Assembly (NCBI GenBank): GCA_002943765.1
Contig: PQWQ01000039.1
Location: 124,001 to 188,000 of the forward strand
Source of the DNA: Psoroptes ovis
Lineage: Eukaryota > Arthropoda > Arachnida > Sarcoptiformes > Psoroptidae
DNA: 64,000 nucleotides
Reading direction: 5' to 3'
In this document: positions 37,904 through 50,697 of the stretch, one piece after another
Numbering within the stretch: position 1 is the stretch's first letter
How the letters are laid out: each line of letters opens with the position of its first letter
The notes under the pieces: model-generated
Databases searched by the model: none
Told to the model about the DNA's origin: nothing
The model's input: the letters and a program-made list of their open reading frames with translations, nothing else
Made by a program: the position numbers and the translations under genes

Positions 37904-38805
37904 AAATGAACTTGTTCGTTTCATTTTTTGCTAGCTCTCTCTCTCTGCATATCTCTAACATTTTTTTGACTTGTGACAAGAATATAACTAAAACTGTCAT
38001 GTTATTTGTATTTAGAAACATAGAAATATATCAATATGATGATCTTTTTGACGATTATATGTGCGGTAAAGAAATATGTTTGTGAATATATATCATTTCA
38101 ACGTAATATCATAAATTGATAATGTATAAGAAATAGTAATGTGATTGTTGAAAAACAGTTTGACCATGAAAAATGTTTGTATTTTTCAAAAATATTTCTG
38201 CAAAATTCTTGCACTGAAACATGGTATTTGTGTGATTTGATATTATAATAGATTTATTCGAATCTTTACACACATCTTTTCGCTGCTCTAATAAATATCA
38301 CTAATCAACATTATTACGTTATGATCTTTAGATATTCTCAGGCCATGAAATAGTAAAAAATAGTACAAAATCAACCTGATAAAAACCTTTGGAAATTTCA
38401 ATTTTTCTTCGAAGATATTCAAGCATATTCAATTCTATTTGAACAACAAATCAAACAACAAAATATGAACAATTTAATTCCCCTTAAAACATACAAAAAG
38501 GGAAAAACAATAGCCGAATCAACCGAATTTGATATGATATCATAGCCTTGATGATATGATAATAATTATCATAGAAAAACTGTAGAAAATATGAAGAAGA
38601 TTTGTACAGATATGTATTTGCTCACCCTGAAATCTCTCTCTGTGTGTGTGCAGATATCATGTTGTTTTGTGTTTTCAAAATTCAAGCAAACAAAACAAAA
38701 CAACGAAATAAACAAATTGAAAAATTAGAATTATTCAAACACTAATCCCATAGTCAGCAAGCAAAGCAAGAAGATATTATTAGATATCGAGTATTATCAA
38801 TTTCA

Positions 38806-38910
38806 ATGGCAACAATGAATACAACATGGGTAAACATTAATAAAGGTATACGCACAGGTATTTGTCATTCGCAAATCGATCGAATAGAACAAGTGTGGGA
38901 GAAAAAGTGA
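38806..38910 (+). CDS. Candidate 34-residue small ORF inside the intron
   Basis: The ORF starts MATMNTTWVNINKGIRTGIC and ends IDRIEQVWEKK before TGA; the frame is also open for roughly 20 codons upstream of the ATG. Codon use is less AT-biased than the surroundings. It is too short to classify and is antisense to the receptor transcript. Confidence 0.15.
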   Translation: MATMNTTWVNINKGIRTGICHSQIDRIEQVWEKK

Positions 38911-39029
38911 AAAGGTAAATCATTATTTCGACTAATGGCAACATGCGAAATCTAATTTCGTGGTTGGAAAAATGTTAAAGATTTCAGAATTCATCTCAAA
39001 GCTACAAAAAACAAATCAGGTAAAATATA

Positions 39030-39111
39030 TTAGGCTGTCCGAAAAGTTCTGGCCAATTTTCATGGGCCATATCTGCCGGATTAAGCCGAATGAACTTTTC
39101 GGACAGCCTAT
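39030..39111 (+). mobile_element. Palindromic MITE, subfamily C
   Basis: TTAGGCTGTCCGAAAAGTTC faces GAACTTTTCGGACAGCCTAT; the outer 19 bp pair perfectly apart from the last bases. It is the last copy before the sparse zone around exon 1. Confidence 0.89.
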
Positions 39112-41403
39112 TATATTGATATTTTGAAATTTAGAAAAAATGATGATGATGATGAACACAACAAGATGAAATCTATGATTGAATTTGCATTGAATTAATA
39201 TTATTAATTCTTACTATTTCAAACACAAAATCCATCAACAAAAAACAAACAAATAAACGAAGATGAAATGATCATGAAATATATTTAGTGGAGGGGGAAT
39301 ATTTTTTTATTTTTCGAAAAATCGAAGAAACAAAGGAATAAAGGCAATGAGTGAAAGCTTAGAGTAAATCATCATTGATTATGGATTGAACATTTCAAAT
39401 ATTAATATATTGAAAAATAGACAATTGAATTGTCTATTTATTTCAACTTTAATGAAGAATTTCACTTTTATAAATTGAAATTTGATGCAAAGATGTACAT
39501 TATTGGATTTATTTTCATTTATTTTCATTTTCTTATTTTTTTTTCAGGATTTAAATTGATCTTTTAGTCAATTTCTATACACAAATACATTCATTCATTC
39601 ATTTATTTTCAATGTATAAAATTGAAAATTTGAAAAAAATTGAAAATTGAATGACAAATCAAGGCTAAATCGTGATGACGACGATTATTGGCTTTGTTTT
39701 TTTGAAAAAACATGATTAAAAATTGGACAAAATGGGAATTATTTAGTCGGATTCAATTTGAAAATTTGAAAATTTATCGATGAAAACTTTGTGTATTAGA
39801 AAATTCTACAGGAATTCTATAGACTTGAAATCCATCCATCCATCCATCATTAACCATTGAACATCAATCAAAATTTACTTTAACAATACATTGACAAGTA
39901 AAACAGTTTGATTGATGTTTTTGAAAATTATTAAATTAATTTGCCGCGATTAATCTAAATCACGAATTTTCATATTTGATGATGATGGTGTTGATGATGA
40001 TCATAATCGGTGAATTGATACAGATTAAAACAAATAATAATCGAATCAAATTGTATTATTATTATCATTTAAATTAGAATAATATTTTGGATTTAATTAA
40101 ATTGAAATCAATTTTGTACAGGTGGAAATACTGTGTGTTTAATTTTCGGTTTTGATGATTTTCAAAACAAATGCGACCAGAAAAAAATTGAAAACAAACG
40201 TGTATCTAGGATGTTTTTTCTGGGGTGAATTGGGAATCATTCCATATTATCCATTTATGATCGTTTTAATCGGTTGAATAATATGATATTATCATTCATT
40301 TCAACCGAATATATTCAATCACATTGCCACACAATTTAAAACCATATAAACCATAACGATCACACGTATTTGTGTTTCACGAAACACACGAAAATAATGA
40401 TCAAAATATTCAAAATAATGAATCACAATGAATAGATATGAACCAGATTAGTTATGGAAACACACAACAACAACAACTTGAATTTGAATCATAAACAATG
40501 GAGCGAAATAATAATTTTGGATGAAAAAAATCAAAATAAAATCATGTCAATTCTATATGAGCCCAATAGAGATAAAAACACCAAAAATATGTATAAACTA
40601 TGAATAAATAATATTCAATATTCAATTTCAAAATAAAATCAGTTAATTCATAATTGAATTGATTCAATTTCAATCAAATTCAAATATCAAAAATATTGGA
40701 TATTTTCATATCTCTATTTGCAAAAATGAATCAAAAAACAAAAGCAATCAATCAAAGCAAATGATAATTGATTTGCAACAAAAAACATGAAGAAAATATT
40801 CAATTTAAATTTTGCCCCATGTAAAACTAAATACAAGCAAACAAACAAAATGACATACACACAGAACCACAGCCATGAATAACAATGAAAACCTATCCCT
40901 AATCATAATAATAATAATTGAATAATCTTTGATGAAAGATTATACAATCGTATTTTATCGTAGATTATCATTGATTGATCGATAGCCAAAAGGTTTAAGC
41001 AAAATGTCAGATTAACAAAGACAAAGACAAAAGTTACAGAGCACTAAAGATGTAAATCAAGATCAAGGAAAAGAATAATATTTTTTTCAATTACATATTT
41101 CAAATTTAACAATTGAATATTTGACAATTGGTGCATCTAAGAAGAGGTAAAAAATGGATGAATAAATGATTTATGATCTAAATTCGATTAATTTTTTGAC
41201 TTCTGATCAGCTTAAACCTTGGTTTGGAATCAATTTTCAGCCTAAGCAAACGCTGAACAGGTAGAAAATTGATTTTTTGAAAAACAAATTTATGCTAAAC
41301 TGATTTAATTTTGGGAGAATGTAATGCGATTCTTAGTGGAAATTCGTAAGAGGTTTGCAGCGCAGAAAAAACAAAAGAAAAAATAATAAAAATTTAAACC
41401 TAC

Positions 41404-41520
41404 CTTGCATCCTTCACAGGTGAATGCACCAAAATGATAACCGGCAGCCGGTTCACCACAAACTTTACACAATTGATTCATTATAAGACGATCAGTTTCA
41501 TTCATAGATGTTGGTTTCAT
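41404..41520 (-). CDS. knrl: Knirps-family nuclear receptor, coding exon 1 (N-terminus and zinc finger 1)
   Basis: This exon encodes 39 residues. MNQLCKVC starts at residue 14, and the finger-1 zinc cysteines are 18, 21, 35 and 38 (CX2CX13CX2C), ending in the P-box start CEGCK. The segment GEPAAGYHFGAFTCEGCK is diagnostic of the NR0A group (knirps, knirps-related, eagle), transcription factors that bind DNA in the nucleus and in flies lack a ligand-binding domain. Tyr28 stands where the fly proteins have Phe. The exon ends TGCAAG followed by a GTAGGT donor, phase 0. The start is placed at the ATG at 41520 because an in-frame TAG directly precedes it. Met6 and Met14 are alternatives, and fly members start at the position of Met14. 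If the AG just before the ATG is instead a splice acceptor, there would be an upstream exon, but no pyrimidine tract supports that. The family call is secure; which member (kni, knrl or eg) is not resolved. Confidence 0.93.
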
Positions 41521-44185
41521 CTATCCGGATTTGGTGATTAATTAATATTTTCACAAAATATAAATAATTGAACAAATTGAACAAATAACAAATAATTGAA
41601 CGAATAAGATGAGAAATAAAGATGAAAATTGATGATGATGATGATTGAATGAATTGTTGTCGTAATTTGAATGATTAGTTGAATCAAATCAAAATTGAAA
41701 ATTTATGCCAATCTGTAATAAACAAAATAATGAATAATAATTAATTATTGAATAAATATTGAATATATGTTGATCGGGAAATTAAAGAAAAATCAAGTAA
41801 TCAAAGTATATAATTGATTATGAATGAATGATTGAATTAACAAAAATAAAACAAGAATTAAAACAAAATGCCGATTAACATATATGTGAAATTATCACAA
41901 TCGATTATTTTCAAAATTGAAAATTTCATTTGGACACATTGAAATTCAATTTCATTTATAATGAAATTGAAAATTGATACAATTCACAATTTTAAAAAAT
42001 CGTTTTTATCAAATTTAAATCAAATTCAAATAAAATCTAGAATAAATAAATGTAAATATTTTTGAAAAATTAGAGCATCCACAGATTGTTATGAATGAAA
42101 TAGTAATGCGAGATCTTTTTCGGATCAATCAATCAATCGATAAATAGATTAATCATCATCACATCAATCGATGATGATGCATCAAATCGACATTTGTTTA
42201 TGTCCTATTAAATGTATATCAGTCGAAAATTGATCAATTTCATCGAAATTGATTAAATCAAATTATTGATGATGATGATGTCGATGATGATAATGATAAT
42301 GACGATAATGATGATGTTCATATTACAAACATTGCGGTTTTTTTTCACTTTCATTTCATTCAGATAATAATAAACATGATTGTTTATTTTGATTTTTTGA
42401 AATGATTTCGCGTGATTTTGAATGATTCATTTAGAATAATTAGAATTGAAATTGGAGCTCGGAAAAAATCACGTTGAGATGGATTTATTTATTTTTCAAA
42501 GCTTTTGATTTGTAAAAAAAATTCAATTTCATCAGGAAATTGAATGATTTAAGATGTTTTACAGCGAAAAATATAGAGTTAAGTTTTCTGTATGTTTTGA
42601 TTTGAAATTTCAAAAAATTCAAATCAATAAATGAACATTTTTGCCGGTAGAATTTAGGTCATTTTTTAGCTATTTTTATTTTAAATTTTAGAAAAATTTT
42701 GGACAAGAAAAGCCAAGAAAAAAATATGATCAATTCCAGCAATTTCAAAGCCGAAAATACAATTGATGATACATGTCAAACATTCATAGACATCGAAAAC
42801 AATTGGTAAAAATCAGATCAGATAAATGAAAGTCAATGGAAAAAAATCATTCATTCATTGGTTTTTGATTTGATTTGATTTCAAAACAATTGACCATCAT
42901 CAATTTGATCATTGATTGTCTTATTAGATCAAATTGTTTCAAATAGTTTCAAAAAATCAAAATAGACAATCAACAATAGGAACAACGGCGACAACAACAG
43001 CACGAATAAACAAAGCAAATAAATATCATGGTTCAAAAATGATGGAAAAATCATCCAAAAATCGATACATTCAACAGGTAGTTGAACATTTTCAATTGAA
43101 AAATAATGAAATCAATAAATTGAAATGAAATCGATGAAATATCGATAAAGATTTGATTTGATCGAATTATGAATGAAGATTATCATCATTTATATCAAAT
43201 AATCAATGATTTTTTTTGATCGAATCAAATCGATAAGCTACCATTGAATTCCAATCAATTCAATCGTAGTTAATCAATTCAATTGATTGATGATTGATTT
43301 CGATTGAAAAAAAAAAACAAATCATAGATCAAAGGGTGATGAAAATATATTAAATAGATCTTGATTAAACTTACGATATTTTGGGCTCAATACGATGTTT
43401 TAACATTTAAATCAACCGAATCAATCGAAAATTGACATAATCAGCTGGTATTTATTAATATTTGACAAATTGAATGAAAATTTTTAAAAATTAAAATGAA
43501 ATTTTAAATTTTTCAAAACAATATTGTCGATGTTGCTATTTATATATGGGCATATTCTAATAATTACTACTGACCACCAAACAAAACAAAACAAAACAAA
43601 AAATTTGACCATGAATCTTCTTCGACAATCGATTTCGAAGCAATCGACTAATAAATTTTTATGGTGCTGTTGATCTTTATTTTATTTTTTTTTTTTTTTT
43701 TTTGTTCGACGATGATGAGAATCTAACCAATCAGAATTGACCGTTATTCATATATTTATGATGATGATGATGATATTGTCGTTGATGATGCTGATGATGA
43801 TGATGATCACATTCAAATCAATGACAAATCGGTAATAATAAATGTATTTGAATAGAAAACAAACAAACAAACAAACTACCACAATGAAAAATGTCAAATA
43901 ATTAAATTTTTTCAATTGTCATTGAATTTTCGATCAAAAATTAAAAAAAAAAAATTCGAATTAAAAAAAGAGAAATTAATGAATAAACAAATAAATAAAT
44001 AAATAAATTTGAAATGAAAATTGAAAGTAATATTGAAATTCAATCAATTCAATACAATCAATCAATGAATCAATAAATTCATTATGATTTGAAATTATTG
44101 ATAACTGATCGATGTACGATTGGTTCGATTCGATATTCAATTTCAATCATTGATAATAATAGAAAGATAAATCATCATCATAATA

Positions 44186-44265
44186 TTAGGTTGTCCGAAA
44201 AGTTTTTGCTGGTTATATCGTAGAAAATCATTGAAAAATTGGCAAAAACTTTTCGGACAACATAA
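44186..44265 (-). mobile_element. Palindromic MITE, subfamily A
   Basis: 80 bp. TTAGGTTGTCCGAAAAGTTT faces AACTTTTCGGACAACATAA. It is the only copy between 39.1 and 50.7 kb and lies 2.7 kb upstream of the receptor start codon. Confidence 0.91.
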
Positions 44266-45063
44266 TATTATAACAATGATGATGATGATCAAGGTAAATC
44301 AATTAGAGATTCAACAAAGTCAATTAAATTTTTTTAAATAAATGAATGATGAACAATGATGAACAATGAACATCATCATCATCATCTAAGAAATATATCT
44401 TTGAATATCAATCTTTGAATTAAGATGTTTAAATCGATGAGATTCGATATTCAAATAGATATTTTGAATTTTCTTAATCAAATGTTTATATTTAATGGGA
44501 ATTTTTTCTTCATATTCAAATTTTCAATGAATTTCAATTTTTAGCTACTTTGTTAATTTTATTATTATTATTATTATTAGGCCCATTAAAAATAATAATG
44601 AAAAATAAAGAAATTAATCAAAAACAATCAAACGATCAATCAATCAATCAATCAAAAATTTAGAAAAAAAATCGATCCGATTCGATTTAAATAAATAAAT
44701 AAAAAAAAATTAATTTATTGATTATTGATCATAGCGAGATAGATGTTCATAGATATTTCGAGAAATATTAATATTTTCAAATTTTGAAAAACGAAAAATT
44801 CAATTACATTCATCATCATAGCTTTTAAATGCCTTGAAGCATTTGTTAATATTTTGATTATTTTGGAAAAATTGAAAATTAATGATGAATTAATTTTCAA
44901 TTTTTCAAAGACTATAGATTCACATGAGATTCGTTTGTAATTGAAAAATGTATCAATGTCAACTTGGATTCAAATTTTGGATTAATCTAATATTTAAACC
45001 GGTGAAAATATTCGACTATGATTCACCTGATGAGTCTTGGAAAATTGTCAAAATTTGAAAAAA

Positions 45064-45824
45064 TGACCAAAAAAAAACTTGACCAATCAAAACACCCTGA
45101 AACATTGAAAAGGTCAATGTCATTTAATGTGATTGATTTTTTGTCAAGGCCAAATGAAAATATGAGAATTTTCAGCATGAATTTTGACCAGAAAAAATTC
45201 TCTTTTGTTTTATGACACACCGAAAATTGGACAAATTATTATCATTTCTAACAGGTCACAAATGTGAAAAATTGAAAAAATATGTGTACAAAGTGTTGAT
45301 ATGTATGTGCCTGTGTAATTCACCATGTAATATAAACACCATCGATCTCTGTGGTGACCAGAGAGAGAAAAATATTAAAGACCCTTGAAACTAATAAAAA
45401 AAAACCTGGTCCGCACACATTTGACTTGTTGAAATGTGAAATATGACCAGTACAAACATATTGTTTCAAAATGTTTAATTGTGTTTTTGTGGCCAATTTT
45501 CATATTTTCTGGATGATCGAAACATTGTTTTATTGTTTTAACCCTTTGTGTATGGACAGAAATATTGAAATATTTCACAATATTTTTCAGGATAATTTTG
45601 ACCAACAGAAAAAGTTAATAGGATCAAAAATTTTTTCCGAGAAAAATCAATTTTGAAAATTGAAATATTGTTCAATATTGAAATATTGGAATTTTCAAAT
45701 TTTTGTCACCGATTCAAGAGAACCGCAAAAACCATATTTTTCAATATGTTTGTGCAAATTTATTATGGTCATCGATTACAAGGTCTAAATATGACACCAA
45801 GTCAAATGTAGTCGTCAAAGGTCA
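45064..45824. promoter_or_regulatory. Cluster of TGACC/GGTCA half-sites upstream of the receptor gene
   Basis: Ten copies of the pentamer TGACC or its complement occur within 761 bp, at 45064, 45080, 45112, 45185, 45254, 45355, 45444, 45599, 45767 and 45820. Three of them extend to AGGTCA. In DNA of this base composition fewer than one would be expected by chance. AGGTCA is the standard half-site of many nuclear receptors. The cluster lies 3.5-4.3 kb upstream of the knirps-family start codon. Half-sites are not arranged at a constant spacing, and a regulatory role is inference. Confidence 0.35.
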
Positions 45825-46589
45825 TCGAGAAAAATGAAATTTTTCCTAAGAATTTGACAAATTCAAAGTCGATTTGCCTTGGATTTTCACCGTAGAAAAA
45901 TGGAGAAATTTTTATTTTTTATTTTTTTTTTTTTTTTGGAGAAATCTTCGATCACAGCCCCCAATCAATCAATAATAATTACCTTAGAAAGATCTATTTG
46001 AACAATATTAAAGCTTAAAATTCAAGCATGGTTCTTATCATCAATGCAATCATATCGAAAGGCGATGATTTGATTGAATATCAGAATTTTTTTTCTCTCT
46101 GGTTCAAATACCATCATCGATTGATTGATTATTGATGATTGGAAGCAAAGTATTGCAGAAAATTCATCATTAAAAATGAATGATAATCGACTATACATTG
46201 ATTATATTGTATTTTCTGGATCTAATCATTTGTTTTGTGACACAGCGAGATGGCCGATCGACTTTGGTTGATTTGACTTGTTTGAATACCAGAAATTTAA
46301 AATAATCGAAAAGAATCAAAGATGGACATAAGAGGAGAAGACCGATGACCAAATATTATCATTAATTCAAAGGCTATTACTTTGTATTATTTTGATTCGA
46401 TTGCGTGCTTCATTTCAAATAATCTGAAATGAAAAGAAATTCATTTCATTCGATGATTGATTGATTCAAATTTCAAATAATTCAAATAATATTAATCATA
46501 ATTCTCTTTCCTTTAATTTCTCAAATATAAAAGTGTTGAAATGAATTTGAAAAATTTTGTGAATAATAAAAAGAATAATGATTATAGTT

Positions 46590-46611
46590 ATCGATCGATC
46601 GATCGATCGAT
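46590..46611. repeat. (ATCG)n microsatellite
   Basis: Five self-complementary ATCG units forming a palindromic tract. Confidence 0.9.
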
Positions 46612-49399
46612 TGATTGGTGATTTGAATATTGGCCACAAAATAAAGATGGTTAATGATGATGTTGTTTCAACTCAACTTGATTCATATTTTACAACCTTT
46701 CTCATGTGCAAAAATAGCCATTGAATCATCGATAAATTTCATCAACCAATGAACATAATTATTCATAATAAAAACACAGAAAAATACATATTTTAATCTT
46801 TGAATTATTTTCAAATATCAATCATTGATTAAAATATGTGTAAAACAACAGCCTCAGCATCAAAGATATTGGAAGAATTATTTTTAAAAAATGAAATTTT
46901 CCACGAATATGATGTGTGGAAAAGATAATTTTGATTGATTTGAATTGATTTGATTTTTTTCTTTCGATTTTTTAAAAAAATATTTCATCAATGAATCTAT
47001 GAATCAACTAAAACTTATTGAAAAATAATGAAAAAATATAAAACAAAAAACAACTGAAAACATGTGAAAAACTGTAAATTACAATCGATCGATTTGAAAT
47101 TATGGAAAAAATTTCATCAATTTCAATCGATTCGTTATTATTTTGATCATTTTCATAATTGAAGGCAAATGATGATTGAATGGGATAAAATTGATTGGTG
47201 TCGATGATGATGATTGAATTGAATTGAATTGAAATTTTAAAAAAACAAAAACAAAATCCTCTCTCTTTTTGAACAAAACTAATTTTGTTTGTCAACAACA
47301 AACAGCAAACAAATAAACAACCACTTGTTGATCGAACAGCATTCATAAATTCATTCAGCATAATTCATAAATAAATTGAAAAAATCTAAAACTCGAAGAT
47401 TGAACGAAAATAGATGAAAAATGATCGATCAAAAGTTTTATTTTCAAATTTTCAAAAGTCAAATTTAAATCAAAATTTTTGATTTGAATTAAATTTCCAG
47501 TTATCTAAGAGGTTTTCAATGGAAAATGGACCGAATTATGGCCAAAATTTCCGATCGAAAACAAAAAGTTCAAAGAAGATTATGTTTGCATGTGTAAATG
47601 AATCAAATCGTGGATGAATCACTTGGTCAAAAAATATTCAAATTGGTCGAAATTGATCGATGAAATCGATGACTATGACTGTCTACGACTAATGTTCAAG
47701 CTAATCATGTATGGCCAATAATTTGTGCTGGAAAACATTGAAAAATGAAGTTTAATTTTTGAAAAAATTGTCAAATCATTGGTCAAATTATCATTTGTCA
47801 ATCATTCGAATAAATTGAATCGTATCAATTGGATTTATTAATGTATTGGCTGTGTATTAATAAATCAATGGCAATATTTGCACATTATCAAATCAAACAC
47901 ATTATATTTTTATGGAGAAAAAATGGATGGATGGAGAACATAATAATAAATATTATGTTACACATTTATCATATGTACAAGTTCAAGTCTAATAAATAAT
48001 ATGAAAATTGATTCAATTTTCAATGTAATTTTGATCAAACTAGATCAAAATTATAAATTGTTATGTTAATTTGAATTTAAACACATTCAATTTGAATGCG
48101 AAAATATTATCAATTGGAAAACAAGGAAAATTGTGTGATTCAAATGTGATTTTCATTTTCAATTCAAATTTTTTCAATTTGGCTAGTTTAATTGGAACTT
48201 TGTGGAAACATCTTCACAAAAACAAAAATATCAATAAAACAAATAAAACATGAAATATTTACTTGAAATCATCAATTTTCCAACTAATTTCCAACAAAGA
48301 TTCAATGTGAAAATTTTCCTTTGATTTTGTCAAATCAAATATTGGAGAAATTATTCAAACAAAAATAATCATCGAATGATATCAGAAGATAATTCAAAAA
48401 AAAAATTCAAAAAACATGAATTCATTTGAAATTAAATCTTAAATGTAAGTCTTAAATGTAAATCTTAAATATCTCAAGATTTTCATCAATAAAACAAATA
48501 ATAATAATTACCCTAATCAAATTGATTGAATCGATGATCAAAATCAATGATGATAATCGTTGATGTTGTTGTTGTTATAGCTGGATTTAGCAGCTGAATT
48601 TAATGTTGTTTTATGCTTGATTTCGAATGATGATAAAACTTATTATTATCAATATTAGATTGATGTTCAAACAAATTCAATTATTATTTCCATTCCATAA
48701 AACTATTTTTGCTGTGTTTTGATTCATCTTTACATTTTGCAAATCACACCAAACATATATCTGACAATCTGAAATTTTTATCTTTTGTAAATAAAATCAA
48801 AACAAATTTGATTCATTTAACTTAAATTAAATTCAAAATGTCTTCAGTGAAATGAGATGATTTTCAATTTGTAACACACGGATTTAGACCACAATATCGA
48901 TGCTTTTAATTGTGGAGCAATTTGGATGAAGAATTTTGGATGATTTGAACAAAGAATTTCAAACAATTATTTCAGTAAAAGAATCGATGAAATTCTGTAG
49001 ATGAAAAAAAAATGCACAAAGATTTTAATATTTAGCCGAAGAAATTCATATTGATCATCATATAATTGATTTGCATATGATTTTAGTGAAAAAAAAACAC
49101 TTTTGATGTCATTTGTTTGTTGTTGTCATTCATTTGTAGTTGTGTTGATTTGTCATATTTCAAATTCAAAATTGTTTCAATTCAAGATTAATTAATTCAA
49201 TTTCAAAAAATGAATTTGATTGATTCGATTCAAAAAATGAAATCGATTCGATTGATTCAATTCAATTCAATTGATTCAAATTCAAATAAATTCAAATTAA
49301 ACAAATTTTCAAAGATTCGGATCATCCGAAATGCATTGAACTAGGCTTAAGAACCAAATTTTAAAAAATTCAAAAAATCAAAATTTCAAAAATTTTTCC

Positions 49400-49464
49400 C
49401 GGTTAATTCAGTTGAATCAGTTGAATCAGTTGAACCAGTTGAATCGGTTGAATCGCTTGAATCG
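49400..49464 (+). repeat. 9-bp minisatellite (GTTGAATCA)n
   Basis: About six to seven imperfect units (GTTGAATCA, GTTGAACCA, GTTGAATCG, CTTGAATCG). In one plus-strand frame the array reads Val-Glu-Ser repeats, but stops lie close on both sides, so coding is not supported. Confidence 0.85.
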
Positions 49465-50193
49465 TAAGGGTTACAAAATTCGATGCAACTGTTAATGCGT
49501 GTTTATGTTTGAAGATGATTATTTGATGAACATATATGAATGTGATGCGATTATGATGATGATGATGATCATGATCATCAATCGACGATGACTAAATTAA
49601 AATAAAGAATATTTTTTTTCCACTTTGAAAATTAGAAAAATATCAAAAAACAGCAAAAACTGATGCCTTCGCTATTCGTCGTTGTTCAGTGTTCAGTGTT
49701 CAATTTCTTCAGCAAAAATGAAAATTTGAATTTTTTTCAAAAAACGAAAAAAAAAGAGAGAAAATTCAAAATCAAACATACAGCCTTAAGACCTGTTGAT
49801 TATCATTTACTATTTATTTTCGAAAAAATTGCTAACAGCATTTGAAATTGTTTTATTTTTTTGGTTTTTTGAAAATAAAAGAAGCATCGTTTTCTAAGCA
49901 CATACGAATACACACACATAGATACACACCTGTTGCATGCTGCTGCTGCAACTGAAGCGCAATTTTTGCTTTTTTTTTGCTGAATTTTGTTGTGTTTTGA
50001 AGTTTTTTGGAAAAAAAACGTGTGTTGTAGCAGTGAATTTTTGTTTCGGCGCTATTTTTGAAATTCAAATTGAATGAAAGAGAGATAGAAATGGTTAAAT
50101 GCAAAAGGATCAGAGAGGGTTATACGTTTGATAAGCAATCATCGAGAGGGTTATGATTTTGATTTTTTTGGATTGAATGAAAATCTTATGATA

Positions 50194-50428
50194 TCAATTT
50201 TTCATCTTTGATTCTCGAGTCACCCTCTTGATCAGGAAAATCAATGATTTCGCGAGCGACCCTAAGACACCTCTTAGAAATGGTTATAGAAAAATTATCG
50301 AAAGCGAAATTAATAGTCCTGTGAAGATCTTACAAGGGGTAACCAAGCATGCTTTTGAACATGAAAAAATATCACCCACAATTTTAAGAAATTATTTTAA
50401 AATATTGGTGCGTAGGAGTAACAATTGA
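50194..50428 (+). other. Less AT-rich island with an open frame, unrecognised
   Basis: The plus strand is open here without an ATG at its start. It includes DFASDPKTPLRNGYRKIIES followed by EINSPVKILQGVTKHAFEHE and KISPTILRNYFKIL, ending in TGA at 50428. Codons use more G and C than surrounding sequence. Just upstream, GATCAGAGAGGGT (50108) faces ACCCTCTTGATC (50222) as an imperfect inverted pair about 115 bp apart. It may be a fragment of a mobile element or a decayed exon; I recognise no family. Confidence 0.2.
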
Positions 50429-50697
50429 AATCGAAATTGAATGGCGCCAAATAATAATATTCTCCTCATATTGAATAGTGGCGGTTTTTGATCATCATCA
50501 TCATCATCATTTCATTTTTATTCATTTAATATCATTAATTTCGATTTTCAATATTCACCTACGCTACATTTTACAATAATTATGAAAAATAGGGAAATTT
50601 TTTTTCAATGGAAAAATACAATTGAAAATTTAAATTCGAAGAAAAATGTAGACATTTTTCAATGATAATTTTAATTATACAAATACGATGAAATATA

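Larger units (their letters stand above)
6454..41403 (-). other. 34.95-kb intron of the knirps-family gene
   Basis: The intron is bounded by the GTAGGT donor at 41403 and the ACAG acceptor at 6454, and it interrupts the receptor P-box. It is almost entirely AT-rich noncoding DNA. It holds about 23 palindromic MITEs, three copies of a second dispersed repeat, many (AAT)n, (GAT)n, (CAA)n and homopolymer tracts, and several short hairpins. Three short plus-strand ORFs (34358, 36245, 38806) have somewhat less AT-biased codons and are listed separately as weak candidates. No conserved nested gene is recognised. Such length suggests transcriptional delay or embedded enhancers; this is inference. 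Confidence 0.9.

Noticed and set aside
42934..43128. Plus-strand ORF with a CAG|GTAGTT donor upstream of receptor exon 1
   Set aside because: Thr/Asn/Lys/Gln low complexity from ACA and CAA repeats, and its first codon is TTG; too weak to call a divergent gene.
47008..47361. 117-residue minus-strand ORF, the longest in the window
   Set aside because: Phe/Ile/Asn/Ser-rich with AATTG repeats, no splice sites, no domain; typical chance ORF at this composition.
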